This document shows, in pieces, positions 52,801 through 62,100 of a DNA stretch of 64,000 nt (within the stretch, counting starts at the first letter, position 1; each line of letters opens with the position of its first letter). The notes under the pieces are model-generated. The model saw only the letters and a list, made by a program, of their open reading frames with translations, had not been told where the DNA came from and did no database searches. Position numbers and translations under genes: made by a program. Origin of the DNA: Streptacidiphilus pinicola (GTDB taxonomy: Bacteria; Actinomycetota; Actinomycetes; Streptomycetales; Streptomycetaceae). Where the stretch lies: the NCBI RefSeq assembly GCF_003258295.1, contig NZ_QKYN01000075.1, forward strand, positions 1 through 64,000. The letters run 5' to 3'.

Positions 52801-55351
52801 CGACCACCTGACCGGCCGGCACGGTGTCCGAGGCGCCGGGGTTGCTGGTGTAGGTCGTGGTGTCACCGGAGTTGACCCACACCTCGCCGGTCTGCGAGAT
52901 GTCGATGGACCGGTCGGCGGGGGTGTCCTTGGTGCCGTTGTTCTCCACGATGAAGCCGACGCTGGTCGCGCCCTGCTTCAACTTGACGTAGGCGAAGGCG
53001 CCGAAGGCGTCACGGCCGACGAACGGGTGCCCGGCCGGCCAGGTGGTGCCTTCGCCGTCGGCGATGTCGCCCCAGGCGTACAGGTTCCAGCCGGCGTAGT
53101 TCCCGTCGGCGCGGTGGTAGTGGACGACGGCGTAGCCGCGCGAGACCGCGGTCGGCTTGGGCGTCGGCGGGACGGCGGCCACGAGCGTGCTGCCGGTCGC
53201 GTCGGCGGTGCGGCCCGCGTTGTCGACGACGACCGCCTTGTAGCGGACGGTCGTCCCGGCCGGGACGCGGCTCAGGTCCTGGGTGACGGCGTAGGGCGCG
53301 TGGTCGGCGCCGCCCAGCACCTTCCAGGCACCGGTGCCGACGGAGGCGGCGAAGACGACCCGGTCGAAGCCGCCACCGGAGACGTCCGCCTTGACGGTGA
53401 CGGTGCCGGAGGAGCCGTCGGCAGGCGCGGTCAGCGCGACGGTGGGCGCGGCCGCGGGCGTACCGAGGCGCGCGTCCGCCTGGTAAACGACCGTCGACTC
53501 GGCCGGGACGGTCACGCTGAGCCTGCTGTCCGCGCCGGTGACGGCGTGGGCCTGACCGGCGCCGTAGATCGGCGTGAAGCCCATGTTCGCCGAGTACGTC
53601 GGCAGGCTCACGCTCTGGTCGGTGGTCGCGTTGTTGACCGCGACCAGGTACTCGACCTGCTGCTTGGCGTCGATCCGGGAGAAGGCGTACACCCCAGGGC
53701 CGTCGGCCGCGTAGCGCTCGACCTGCGCGCCGTTCGCCAGCGCCGGGTTGGCCTTGCGCAGCGCGGCGAGCTGCTCGATCGCCTGGTAGACCGGCCCGTT
53801 CGTGCCGTAGCGGTCGGCCGGGCCGCTGGTGCCGCCGAGGACGGTGTCGCTGTTGTACTCGGCGACCTTGGAGGCGAACATGTCCTGCCGAGCCGCCTTG
53901 TCGCCGCCGACGCCGGTGAAGCCCTGCTCGTCGCCGTAGTAGACGATCGGCTGACCACGCGTCAGGAAGAGCAGCTGCTGGGCGAGCAGGTCCTTCTTCA
54001 GCAGCTCGGTGTCGCTCGCGTTCGGGTTGTCGGTCTTGAGGAAGTACCCGATCCGGCCCATGTCGTGGTTGCCGAGGAAGGTCGGCTGCTCGTAGGCGTC
54101 GGTGCTCGCGGAGGCGTACTTGTAGTCGTCCGCGTAGAGCGCCGAGAGTGCCTGGGCGGAGCCGCCCTGGGAGGCGTAGGCGCGGGCCGCGCTCTGGAAC
54201 GGGAAGCCGAGGGCCGCGTCGAGCTTGCCCTGGGTCACGTAGGAGGAGTTGACGGTCGTGTCGGCGTCGTAGACCTCGCCGAACATGAAGAACTTCTTGT
54301 TGCCCTGCTGCTCGGCGTACTGCTGCAGCGCCGGCGCCCACTGCTGCCAGAACGCCATGTTGACGTTCTTGACCGTGTCGATCCGGAAGCCGTCGACGTC
54401 GTCCTGCTTGACCCAGTTCTCGTAGATCTTCTCGAACCCCTGGATGACGCGCGGGTCCTGGGTGTCGAGGTCGTCGAGACCGGAGAAGTCGCCCTCGGTG
54501 GCGCTCTCGCCCGCGAAGGTGGTGTTGCCGCGGTTGTGATAGAGCGTCACGTCGTTGAGCCAGGCGGGCGTCTTGGCGGTCGCGTCGCCGGGCTGGTCGA
54601 AGACGGGCGTGTAGGGGAACGAGTCCTTGGTCAGCCTGGGGTAGTTCGCCGTCCCGTCGGCGGCGTTGGCGTTCGCGATCGCCGTGGTGTCGACGGGGCG
54701 GCCGTTCGCGTCAAGCGTCGGATAGGCGCCGGTGGAGCGGTAGTCGTAGGTCTTCTCGGCGTAGTCGATGACGTCGGCGGTGTGGTTGGTGATGACGTCG
54801 AAGAAGACCTTCATGCCCATCGCGTGGGCCTTCTGGATCAGCTCCTTGAGCTGCGCGTTGGTTCCGAAGTGCGGGTCGACCTGGGTGAAGTCGGTGATCC
54901 AGTAACCGTGGTAGCCGGCCGAGGCGTTGCTGCCGGTGCCCTGCACCGGCTTGTTCTTGAAGATCGGCGCCATCCAGATCGCGGTGGTGCCCAGCTTCTT
55001 GATGTAGGACAGCTTCTGGATGATCCCGGCCAGGTCACCGCCGTGGTAGAAGCCCGAGTCGGTGGGGTCGTAGCCGTTCTGCAGCCGCGTGCCGGTGATG
55101 CCGCCGGTGTCGTTGGACGGGTCGCCGTTGGCGAAGCGGTCAGGCAGCAGGAAGTAGAACTGCTCCTTGTTCAGCCCGTGCCGGTCCCGCGTCGCGGCAA
55201 GGGACGCGTCCGAGGGAGCGGGCGGCAAGGCCGCGGCGAGGGCGGGACCCGCGGCCACGGCCGCCGGGCCGAACCCGACGACGGCTGGGCTGAGCAGCGC
55301 TGCCGTGACGAGCAGGACTCTCCATCGTGATCGCTCAGGTCTGATGGCCAC
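49868..55351 (-). CDS. Secreted amylopullulanase with two GH13 domains
   Basis: 1827 residues with a signal peptide (WRVLLVTAALLSPAVVGFG, then Ala-rich). The first GH13 domain covers about 55-560: DGFRIDTVKN (nucleophile Asp), FGEVYDAD (acid/base Glu) and FLGNHDMGR. Next come a beta domain (about 620-720) and two starch-binding CBM41/PUD-like modules, each starting VVHYHRADGNYAGW (about 745 and 850). The second catalytic part is of pullulanase type, about 960-1827, with DGFRFDLMG, LYGEGWNFG and VDAHDNLDL. Both active sites look intact, so one chain should cleave alpha-1,4 and alpha-1,6 bonds of starch and pullulan outside the cell. It is divergent from an alpha-amylase gene. Confidence 0.94.
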   Translation of the reverse strand: MAIRPERSRWRVLLVTAALLSPAVVGFGPAAVAAGPALAAALPPAPSDASLAATRDRHGLNKEQFYFLLPDRFANGDPSNDTGGITGTRLQNGYDPTDSGFYHGGDLAGIIQKLSYIKKLGTTAIWMAPIFKNKPVQGTGSNASAGYHGYWITDFTQVDPHFGTNAQLKELIQKAHAMGMKVFFDVITNHTADVIDYAEKTYDYRSTGAYPTLDANGRPVDTTAIANANAADGTANYPRLTKDSFPYTPVFDQPGDATAKTPAWLNDVTLYHNRGNTTFAGESATEGDFSGLDDLDTQDPRVIQGFEKIYENWVKQDDVDGFRIDTVKNVNMAFWQQWAPALQQYAEQQGNKKFFMFGEVYDADTTVNSSYVTQGKLDAALGFPFQSAARAYASQGGSAQALSALYADDYKYASASTDAYEQPTFLGNHDMGRIGYFLKTDNPNASDTELLKKDLLAQQLLFLTRGQPIVYYGDEQGFTGVGGDKAARQDMFASKVAEYNSDTVLGGTSGPADRYGTNGPVYQAIEQLAALRKANPALANGAQVERYAADGPGVYAFSRIDAKQQVEYLVAVNNATTDQSVSLPTYSANMGFTPIYGAGQAHAVTGADSRLSVTVPAESTVVYQADARLGTPAAAPTVALTAPADGSSGTVTVKADVSGGGFDRVVFAASVGTGAWKVLGGADHAPYAVTQDLSRVPAGTTVRYKAVVVDNAGRTADATGSTLVAAVPPTPKPTAVSRGYAVVHYHRADGNYAGWNLYAWGDIADGEGTTWPAGHPFVGRDAFGAFAYVKLKQGATSVGFIVENNGTKDTPADRSIDISQTGEVWVNSGDTTTYTSNPGASDTVPAGQVVVHYHRADGNYAGWGMHVWTGAANPTGWTSPLQPSGTDAFGDVFTVPLAAGATSLSYILHNGDTKDLPDDQSLVFGQNGREVWILNATPGYLLPEPTANAADLDLTKAKAQFVDGTTVAVPASWGFGASVPNGSSAELVYSPTGAIAVKNGDTTDPGYWLRLLPVSGGLTPAQLAKHPELKGYAAFTVDPRDVKRIPLALRSQLVMTEREANGALLAATGVQLPGALDAIYGAAAAKAPLGPVYGHDGTPSLSVWAPTARQVSLELYDSATATTGRVVPMRRQDASGVWTVRGDKSWTGRFYLYRVTVWAPSVQQVVTNHVTDPYSVSLSTDAKRSQLVDLSDPSLAPKGWRQDRSPKAISAGQQEIQELHVRDFSVADATVPAAERGTYLAFTDLNSAAMKHLAQLARQGLTTVHILPAFDFASVPDAKSEQTTPACDLASFAADSDQQQACVAKQAASDAYNWGYDPRHYDVPEGAYSTDPNGTARIEQFRAMVAALHRIGLRVVMDVVYNHTAASGENADSVLDQIVPGYYQRLSADGAVTTDSCCADTAPEHALMNRIVVDSTRLWATQYHVDGFRFDLMGLDPKATMLDVKAGLAATGRHEFLYGEGWNFGVVANDARFVQATQANMAGTGIATFNDRLRDAARGGGPFDTNPHLQGFASGLFTDPNGDAVNGSAADQKARLLNQMDQIKVGLTGDLAAYSFTDSAGKTVTGSEIDYNGSPTGYTAAPGEAITYVDAHDNLDLYDALAYKLPAGTSMADRVRMQALALATTELSQGPGFSVAGSDLLRSKSLDANSYDSGDWFNAIQWQCANGNGFGRGLPAAGSNSAFWPFAKPLLAQPSLVADCSAQQQASALYQQFLKIKASTPLFSLGTAAAVQQRLSFPLSGTAGETPGVITLHLDGSGLSTYRSVTVVFNATPSAQQQTLTGLVGTAQRLAPAQADGADPVVKTSTFDSATGTFTIPARTVAVYVQQ

Positions 55352-55426
55352 GCGTGTCCCTCCCAGGGGCGGCTCGTCGGTGGGGCGAGCCAGAACCTAC
55401 TGGCGCCCGCAAACGTCCGCAAGATG

Positions 55427-55445
55427 TTTCAGCAAGATGCTGAAA
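55427..55445. promoter_or_regulatory. Palindrome between the two starch-degrading genes
   Basis: TTTCAGC-AAGAT-GCTGAAA is a perfect 7-bp inverted repeat, overlapped by the direct repeat GCAAGATG (55419-55426 and 55432-55439). It lies in the 200-base divergent promoter region, 76 bases from the amylopullulanase start and 107 from the amylase start. A LacI-type (MalR-like) repressor is plausible. Confidence 0.5.
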
Positions 55446-55551
55446 ATGTTTCCACAGATGTCTTGGCGGTCAGTAATTGAAGGGCGCACAGTCTCTCGTC
55501 GGCACCATCTCCGCACCATCACCCACCCATCCCTCCCCCACGGAGACGCCG

Positions 55552-58032
55552 ATGCCGCGTCAATCCCGACGTTTGCGCACCCTGTTCGCCTCCAGTGTCC
55601 TGCTCGCCGCGGGGACGCTGACGCCGCTCGCACTGACCAGCGGCACCGCCCACGCCAGCGCGCCCGACGGCGGCGACGTGATCGCCAACCTGTTCATGTG
55701 GAACTGGCCCTCGGTGGCCGCCGAATGCACGAGCACCCTCGGCCCCAAGGGCTACGGCGCGGTCCAGGTGGCGCCGCCGCAGGACTCGATCCGCCTCTCC
55801 GGATCCCACCCCTGGTGGGAGATCTACCAGCCCGTCGGCTACGACCTGGACAGCCGGATGGGCACCGAGGCCCAGTTCCAGGCCATGGTGACGACCTGTC
55901 ACAACGCCGGGGTCAAGGTCTACGCGGACGTGGTGCTCAACCACATGTCCGGCACCGACCAGACCAGCACCGACTCCTACGGAGGCGACAGCTTCAACGT
56001 CTCCTCCCGCAGCTACGCCGAAGTCCCCTACACCTCTGCCGACTTCCACAGCTACCCGGCCAACTGCCCCAACTCCGGTCTGACCATCAACGACTGGAAC
56101 AGCCAGACCCAGGTGCAGGAGTGCGACCTGGAGAACCTGGCCGACCTCTACACCGAGACCGACGACGTGCGCGGCAAGGAGGCCGGCTACCTCAACAAGC
56201 TGATCGGCTACGGCGTCGACGGCTTCCGGGTCGACTCCGCCAAGCACATCAACCAGGCCGACATGGCCAACATCGAGTCCCGCCTGAACAACACGCTGTG
56301 GGGCCAGCGCCCCTACGTGCTGCAGGAGGTCTACCCGGGCGGAAGCGGCAACCTCGCGCCCGCCGCGTTCGAGAGCAACGGCAGCGTCATCGGCTTCGAC
56401 TACGCCGACAACCTGAAGAGCCAGTTCACCGGCAGCATCGCCAACCTCAAGACCTTCGGGCAGTCCTGGGGCCTGGAGCCGAGCGCCGCCGACGGCGCCA
56501 TGGTGACCAACCACGACACCGAGCGCAACGGCAGCACCCTCAGCTACAAGAACGGCGCCACCTTCACCCTGGCCAACGAGTTCATGCTGGCCTGGGGTTA
56601 CGGCGTGCAGCCCTCGGTCTACTCCGGCTTCACCTGGAACAGCACCGACGACTCGCCGCCGGCCGACGCGAACGGCTACGTCACCAACACCGACTGCGCG
56701 AACGGCTGGTCCTGCACCGACCGGATCCGGGGCGTCGCCAACATGGTCGGCTGGCACAACGCCGCACAGGGCGCGGCGGTGGCCGACTGGTACGACGACG
56801 GCTCCAACCTGATCGCCTTCTCGCGCGGCAGCAAGGCCTGGATCGCCATCAACAACGAGTCGGCCACGCAGACCAGGACCTTCCAGACGGGCCTGGCCGC
56901 CGGGACCTACTGCGATGTCATCCACGGCGACTACACGGCGGCGACGGGCAGTTGCTCCGGTCCGACGGTCACCGTGGACGCGAGCGGCGACGCGACCGTC
57001 TCGGTCGCCGCCAAGGACGCGGTCGCGCTGTACGCGACCACCTCCTCCACCACGTCCCCCTCGCCGACCCCGACGGCGACCTCGACCTCGACGGCCGGCC
57101 CCACGGCCAGCCCGACCCCGACAGCCACCTCGACGCAGCCGTCGGGCACCGTGGCCGAGACCTTCACCGTCAACGGCGCGCCGACCAGCGCCCCCGTCTA
57201 CCTGGTGGGCTCGATCAGCGGCCTGGGCAGCTGGGCCCCCGCCTCCGCGCTGCCGATGACGCAGTCCGGCTCGACCTGGACCACCACGGTGAACCTCCCG
57301 ACGTCCACCGCCATCCAGTACAAGTACGTCGAGAAGGACTCCTCGGGCAACGTCACCTGGGAGCCCGGCCCCAACCACACCGCGACGACCGGCTCAGGCG
57401 CCGGCGCCTCGCTGACGGACGGCTACAACGGCACGGCCGCCACCGTCACGGAGACCTTCGACGCCAACGCCACCACCTGGTACGGCCAGAACGTCTACGT
57501 CGTCGGCTCGTTGCCGGCGCTGGGCAGCTGGAACACGGCCGCGGCGGTGCCGCTCTCGTCCGCGTCCTACCCGGTGTGGTCCGCGACGGTCTCCCTGCCC
57601 GCCGACACCGCGTTCCAGTACAAGTACGTCAAGAAGGACCCGGACGGCACGGTCGAGTGGGAGACGGGCGCCAACCGCGCCGCCACCACCGGCACCGCCG
57701 GTGCCACACTCAGCGACAGCTGGAACACGCCCGCGACCAGTCCTGTCGGCGTCACCTTCGACGAGACGAAATCGACCGTCACCGGCCAGAACGTCTATGT
57801 CGTGGGCAGCATCGGTGCGCTCGGGTTCTGGGATCCGACGAAGGCGTTCCCGCTCTCCTCCGCGAATTACCCCGTTTGGGCTACGACGCTCAGCATCGCA
57901 CCGAACACATACTTCGAGTACAAGTACATCGTCATCGACTCATCCGGGAACATCACCTGGGAGTCGGGCGCCAACCGCAGCCACACCACCGGATCCTCCG
58001 GCGCCGTCACCCTTGACGACAGCTGGAAATAA
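55552..58032 (+). CDS. Secreted GH13 alpha-amylase with three CBM20 modules
   Basis: 826 residues from ATG 55552, with GGAG eight bases upstream. A signal peptide (LFASSVLLAAGTLTPLAL) precedes a Streptomyces-type GH13 domain: DGFRVDSAKH with the nucleophile Asp at about 222, QEVYPGG with the acid/base Glu at about 257, and VTNHDTERN at about 320. After a Ser/Thr/Pro linker (501-531) come three tandem CBM20 starch-binding modules, each with YxVGSxxxLGxW (starting about 534, 632 and 731). One CBM20 is usual. The third module uses clearly more A/T-ending codons than the second. It is divergent from the amylopullulanase gene and likely co-regulated. Confidence 0.95.
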   Translation: MPRQSRRLRTLFASSVLLAAGTLTPLALTSGTAHASAPDGGDVIANLFMWNWPSVAAECTSTLGPKGYGAVQVAPPQDSIRLSGSHPWWEIYQPVGYDLDSRMGTEAQFQAMVTTCHNAGVKVYADVVLNHMSGTDQTSTDSYGGDSFNVSSRSYAEVPYTSADFHSYPANCPNSGLTINDWNSQTQVQECDLENLADLYTETDDVRGKEAGYLNKLIGYGVDGFRVDSAKHINQADMANIESRLNNTLWGQRPYVLQEVYPGGSGNLAPAAFESNGSVIGFDYADNLKSQFTGSIANLKTFGQSWGLEPSAADGAMVTNHDTERNGSTLSYKNGATFTLANEFMLAWGYGVQPSVYSGFTWNSTDDSPPADANGYVTNTDCANGWSCTDRIRGVANMVGWHNAAQGAAVADWYDDGSNLIAFSRGSKAWIAINNESATQTRTFQTGLAAGTYCDVIHGDYTAATGSCSGPTVTVDASGDATVSVAAKDAVALYATTSSTTSPSPTPTATSTSTAGPTASPTPTATSTQPSGTVAETFTVNGAPTSAPVYLVGSISGLGSWAPASALPMTQSGSTWTTTVNLPTSTAIQYKYVEKDSSGNVTWEPGPNHTATTGSGAGASLTDGYNGTAATVTETFDANATTWYGQNVYVVGSLPALGSWNTAAAVPLSSASYPVWSATVSLPADTAFQYKYVKKDPDGTVEWETGANRAATTGTAGATLSDSWNTPATSPVGVTFDETKSTVTGQNVYVVGSIGALGFWDPTKAFPLSSANYPVWATTLSIAPNTYFEYKYIVIDSSGNITWESGANRSHTTGSSGAVTLDDSWK

Positions 58033-58051
58033 CGCAACGTGACCGGCCCGG

Positions 58052-58088
58052 GAGCCGTCGCCCCACCGGGCGGCGGCTCGCGGTTTTT
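58052..58088 (+). terminator. Rho-independent terminator of the amylase gene
   Basis: GAGCCGTCGCCC-CACC-GGGCGGCGGCTC hairpin followed by GCGGTTTTT, 19 bases after the stop: the only classical stem plus T-tract in the window. Confidence 0.85.
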
Positions 58089-58162
58089 GCTCCACTAAGA
58101 CCTGAGGGGTATTTCCTTCGAGGAATCCCAGACCAGAGGGTGATCAGGAGAGCCCAGGCCGC

Positions 58163-59035
58163 ATGGCAGACTACTCACCCATGGGGAAGGCAACAGGAGC
58201 ACGCACCGGTAACAGGAGGCCCAAGGGTCACCTGCTCTGGTCGGTGCGTGGACACTTCCGTTCGCCGGGTCGTCCCCGCTTGTGGATCGAGCTGTTGCTG
58301 ATTGCCGTGAGCTACTGGATCTACTCGATGGTCCGCAACGCGGTGCCCGAGATGGAAGTCCAGGCGCAACACAATGCACACGACATCTGGGCGCTCGAAC
58401 AGACGCTGCACATTGATGTGGAGCGTTCAATCAATCACGCGTTCGACTCCGTCACCTGGCTGATCACCGGCCTGGACTACGACTACGCGACACTCCACTT
58501 CATCGTCACAATCGCGGTTCTCGTGTGGTTGTTCCGCGCACATTCGGGCCGCTATGCGGCCGCGCGGCTCTCGCTATTCGTGACGACCGGTTTCGCGTTG
58601 GTGGGCTACTACTTCTATCCGCTCGCGCCACCCCGCCTGATGGTGGACGGCGGATTCATCGACACCGTCGAGAAGCACCACACCTGGGGCTCGATGGCCT
58701 CCGGCGACATGGCCCACGTCTCGAACCAGTTCGCGGCGATGCCCTCCATGCACATCGGCTGGTCCCTCTGGTGCGGCCTGACGATCTGGTTCCTGGCGAA
58801 GCGCACCTGGGTGCGGATCCTGGGCGTCATCTACCCGCTGACGACCCTGATCGTCATCGTGGCCACGGCGAACCACTTCTTCATGGACGCGATCGCCGGC
58901 GCCTGCTGCACCTTCATCGGCCTGGGCGCTTCCCGCCTGGTCTACCGCCGCTGGCCCTACAGCTTCCCAAAGGCCGCACCGGCCCCGCTGCCCCTCCCCG
59001 AACCCGAACCGCAGCCCGTGGGCGCTGGGCGATAG
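58163..59035 (+). CDS. PAP2-family membrane phosphatase/transferase (second copy)
   Basis: 290 residues with about six transmembrane helices. PAP2 motifs: YPLAPPRLM, AAMPSMHIGWSLWCGL and ATANHFFMDAIAGA. It is a clear paralogue of the protein at 41277, sharing the order of motifs and the WVRILGxxYP segment. The C-terminus is Pro-rich. Codons in the first half end in A or T much more often than in the second half, unlike its neighbours. ATG 58163 is the first start; ATG 58181 is an in-frame alternative. It follows the amylase terminator, so it has its own promoter. Confidence 0.88.
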   Translation: MADYSPMGKATGARTGNRRPKGHLLWSVRGHFRSPGRPRLWIELLLIAVSYWIYSMVRNAVPEMEVQAQHNAHDIWALEQTLHIDVERSINHAFDSVTWLITGLDYDYATLHFIVTIAVLVWLFRAHSGRYAAARLSLFVTTGFALVGYYFYPLAPPRLMVDGGFIDTVEKHHTWGSMASGDMAHVSNQFAAMPSMHIGWSLWCGLTIWFLAKRTWVRILGVIYPLTTLIVIVATANHFFMDAIAGACCTFIGLGASRLVYRRWPYSFPKAAPAPLPLPEPEPQPVGAGR

Positions 59036-59107
59036 CCCCGGAGCGCGAGCCGTCAGGAACGCTCCCGCAGGCCGTCGCAGCATCCAGGGGGCTCGTGCCC
59101 CCGATGG

Positions 59108-62100
59108 CTACTCGCCGTAGACAATGTGCTCCATGACCTCCCGCGCCCTGCGGGCGGTGCGTCGGTAGTCGTCGACCATCTCGCCCGCGTGGCCCTCGGC
59201 GTAGCCGAGGTAGCGGGCGACGCCAGCGAGTTCCCGCGGCTCCGCGGGAAAGCTGTCACCCGCGCGGCCGCGCACCAGCATGACCGCGTTGCGTACCCGC
59301 GCCGCCTGGACCCACGCCGCCGACAGCGCCTGCGCGGCGTCCGCGTCGAGCAGGTCCGCGTCGACCGCGGCCTGCAGCGCCCGCAGCGTGCGGGTCGTGC
59401 GCAGGCCCGGCACGGCGTGCCCGTGCTGCAACTGCAGCAGCTGCACCGTCCACTCGACGTCGGCGAGCCCGCCGCGCCCCAGCTTGGTGTGGGTGGTCGG
59501 GTCCGCGCCGCGCGGCATGCGTTCGGCCTCCACCCGGGCCTTGATCCGGCGGATGTCCCGCAACTCGCCCTCGTCCAGCCCGGCGGCCGGATACCGCAGC
59601 GGGTCGATCAGGGCGACGAACTCCTGGCCGAGCGCCTGGTCACCGGCGACGGGCTTGGCCCGCAACAGCGCCTGGCTCTCCCAGGTGTGCGACCAGCGGC
59701 GGTAGTAGGCCGCGTAGGAGGCGATCGTGCGCACCAGCGGGCCCTGGCGGCCTTCCGGGCGCAGGTCCGCGTCGATCAGCAGGGGCGGTTCGGTCGAGGG
59801 GAGCTGGAGCAGCCGGCGCAGCTCCTCGAAGACGGCCCGCGCCGCGTTGCTCGCCTTCGTCTCGTCGGCCTCCGGCAGGGGGTCGTGGACGAACATGACG
59901 TCCGCGTCCGAGCCGTAGCCGAGCTCGTGGCCGCCGAAGCGGCCCATCGCGACGACCGAGAGCCGGGTCGGCAGCGGCTCCCCGGCGGCGGCCTCCGCCG
60001 CCGCGACGCAGGCCGCGAGCGCGCCCGCGAGGGTGGCGCGGTTGATACCGGTGAGCGCCAGCCCTGCCGCCTCCACCGACTCGGGGTCGGTGTCACCCAA
60101 ACGGCCCAACACGTCCGCCGCGGCGGTCCGGAAGAGCTCGCGGCGGCGGACGGAACGCGCAGCTGCCACCGCGGCTGCCACGTCGTCGGCGCGGCCCACC
60201 GCGGAGGCGACCTCGCGGTCCAGCATCTGCGGGGAGCGCGGGACGAGGCCGTCGGCGTCGCCGAGCAGGCCGACCGCCTCCGGCGCGCGCAGCAGCAGGT
60301 CCGGGGCGAGGCGCCCGGAGGAGAGGATGCGGGCCAGGTTCTCCGCGGCCGCGCCCTCGTCGCGCAGCAGCCGCAGGTACCAGGGCGTGGAGCCGAGGCT
60401 GTCGGAGACCTTGCGGAAGCCGAGCAGCCCGGCGTCCGGGTCGGCGGACTCGGCGAACCAGCCCAGCATCACCGGCAGCAGCGTCCGCTGCAGCGCGGCG
60501 CGCCGGCTGACGCCGGTGGCCAGTGCCTGCAGGTGCCGGAACGCGTCGGCGGGCGCGCTGAATCCGAGCGCCGCGAGGCGCGCCTGCGCGGCCTCGGCGC
60601 TGAGCGCGGTGCCGTCGAGACGGGTGGTGAGCCCGGCCTCCTCCTGGTCCAGGTGGGCGACGGCGTCGAGCAGCGGACGGTAGAAGAGCTTCTCGTGCAG
60701 CCGCCGCACCTCGCGGCCGTGCCGCTTCCACTCCGCCATCAGCTCCGCGACGGGATCGGCGCGCAGCCCGAGCGAGCGGCCGAGGCGGCGCAGGTCCTGC
60801 TCGTCGGTGGGGACGAGGTGGGTGCGGCGCAGCCGGAACAGCTGGATGCGGTGCTCCAGCGTGCGCAGGAACCGGTACGCGCTGTCGAGCGCGGCGGCGT
60901 CGGCACGGCCCACGTAGCCGCCGGCGGAGAGGTCGGCGAGGGCGGTGAGGGTGGTGGCGCTGCGCAGCGTCTCGTCGGTGCGGCCGTGGACGAGCTGCAG
61001 CAGCTGCACGGAGAACTCGACGTCACGCAGCCCGCCGGGGCCGAGCTTGAGCTCGCGCTCGACCTCGTTCGGCGGGATCGCCTCGACGACGCGGCGGCGC
61101 ATGTGCTGCACGTCCTGCACGAAGTTCTCGCGCTGCGAGGCCTGCCAGACCATCGGCGTGACGGCGTCGAGGTACTGCTGCCCGAGCTCCGCGTCGCCGG
61201 CCACCGGGCGGGCCTTGAGCAACGCCTGGAACTCCCAGGTCTTGGCCCAGCGCTGGTAGTAGGCGAGGTGGCTGGCGAGGGTGCGCACCAGCGGTCCGTT
61301 CTTGCCCTCCGGGCGCAGGTTCGCGTCGACCTGCCAGATGGTGCCCTCACGGGTGCTGTCCGAGCAGAGGCGCATCATGCGTGCGGCGAGGCGGGTGGCG
61401 GCCTTGACGGCCGTGTCCGGGTCGACGTCCTCGCGCGGCTCGCCGACGAAGACGACGTCCACGTCGGAGACGTAGTTGAGCTCCCGTCCGCCGCACTTGC
61501 CCATCGCGATCACGGCCAGCCGGCAGGCGCGCGCGGCGTCCGGATCCTCCTCGGCGGCGATGTCGAGGGCGGCCTGCAGGGTCGCCCCGGCGAGGTCGGC
61601 GAGCTCGGCGGCGGTCTGGCCGAGGTCGGCGGTGCCGGTGAGGTCACGGGCGGCGATGCTGAGCAGCAGCCGGCGGTAGCCGGTGCGCAGCGCGTCCGCG
61701 CGCGGGATGCCGGGCTGCTCCTCCCAGACGTGCTGGTACAGCCGCCGGACGAACTCCTCCGGGCCGGGGTGGATGTCGTGCAGCTCGAAGGTGACCAGCT
61801 GGTGCCAGTCGTGCGGGTGCCGGGCCAGATGCTCCCCCAGCGCGGCGCTGGCGCCGAGCACGCCCAACAGGCGGTCGCGCAGCGGCTTCGCGGTGGTGAG
61901 GGTGTCCAGCAGCGCGTGCCGCTCGGCCTCGTCAGGGCAGGCCTCGACGAGGCCGGCGAGGCCCTTCAGCGCCTCGTCCGGATCGGCGGTGGCCGCGAGC
62001 GCGTCCAACAGCACGCTGTCGGCGGCGTGCGCCACGAGCGCCGGCTCGGCGAGCCGCGCGGCGGCGGCCTCGGGGTCGGTGAACCCGCGCCGCACCAACC

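Noticed and set aside
49484-55330. A very long open frame on the plus strand (1948 codons) opposite the amylopullulanase gene
   Set aside because: It has no recognisable domain and a repetitive Arg/Gly/Val/Asp composition; it is the antisense shadow of a high-GC gene whose minus-strand product has two complete GH13 domains.
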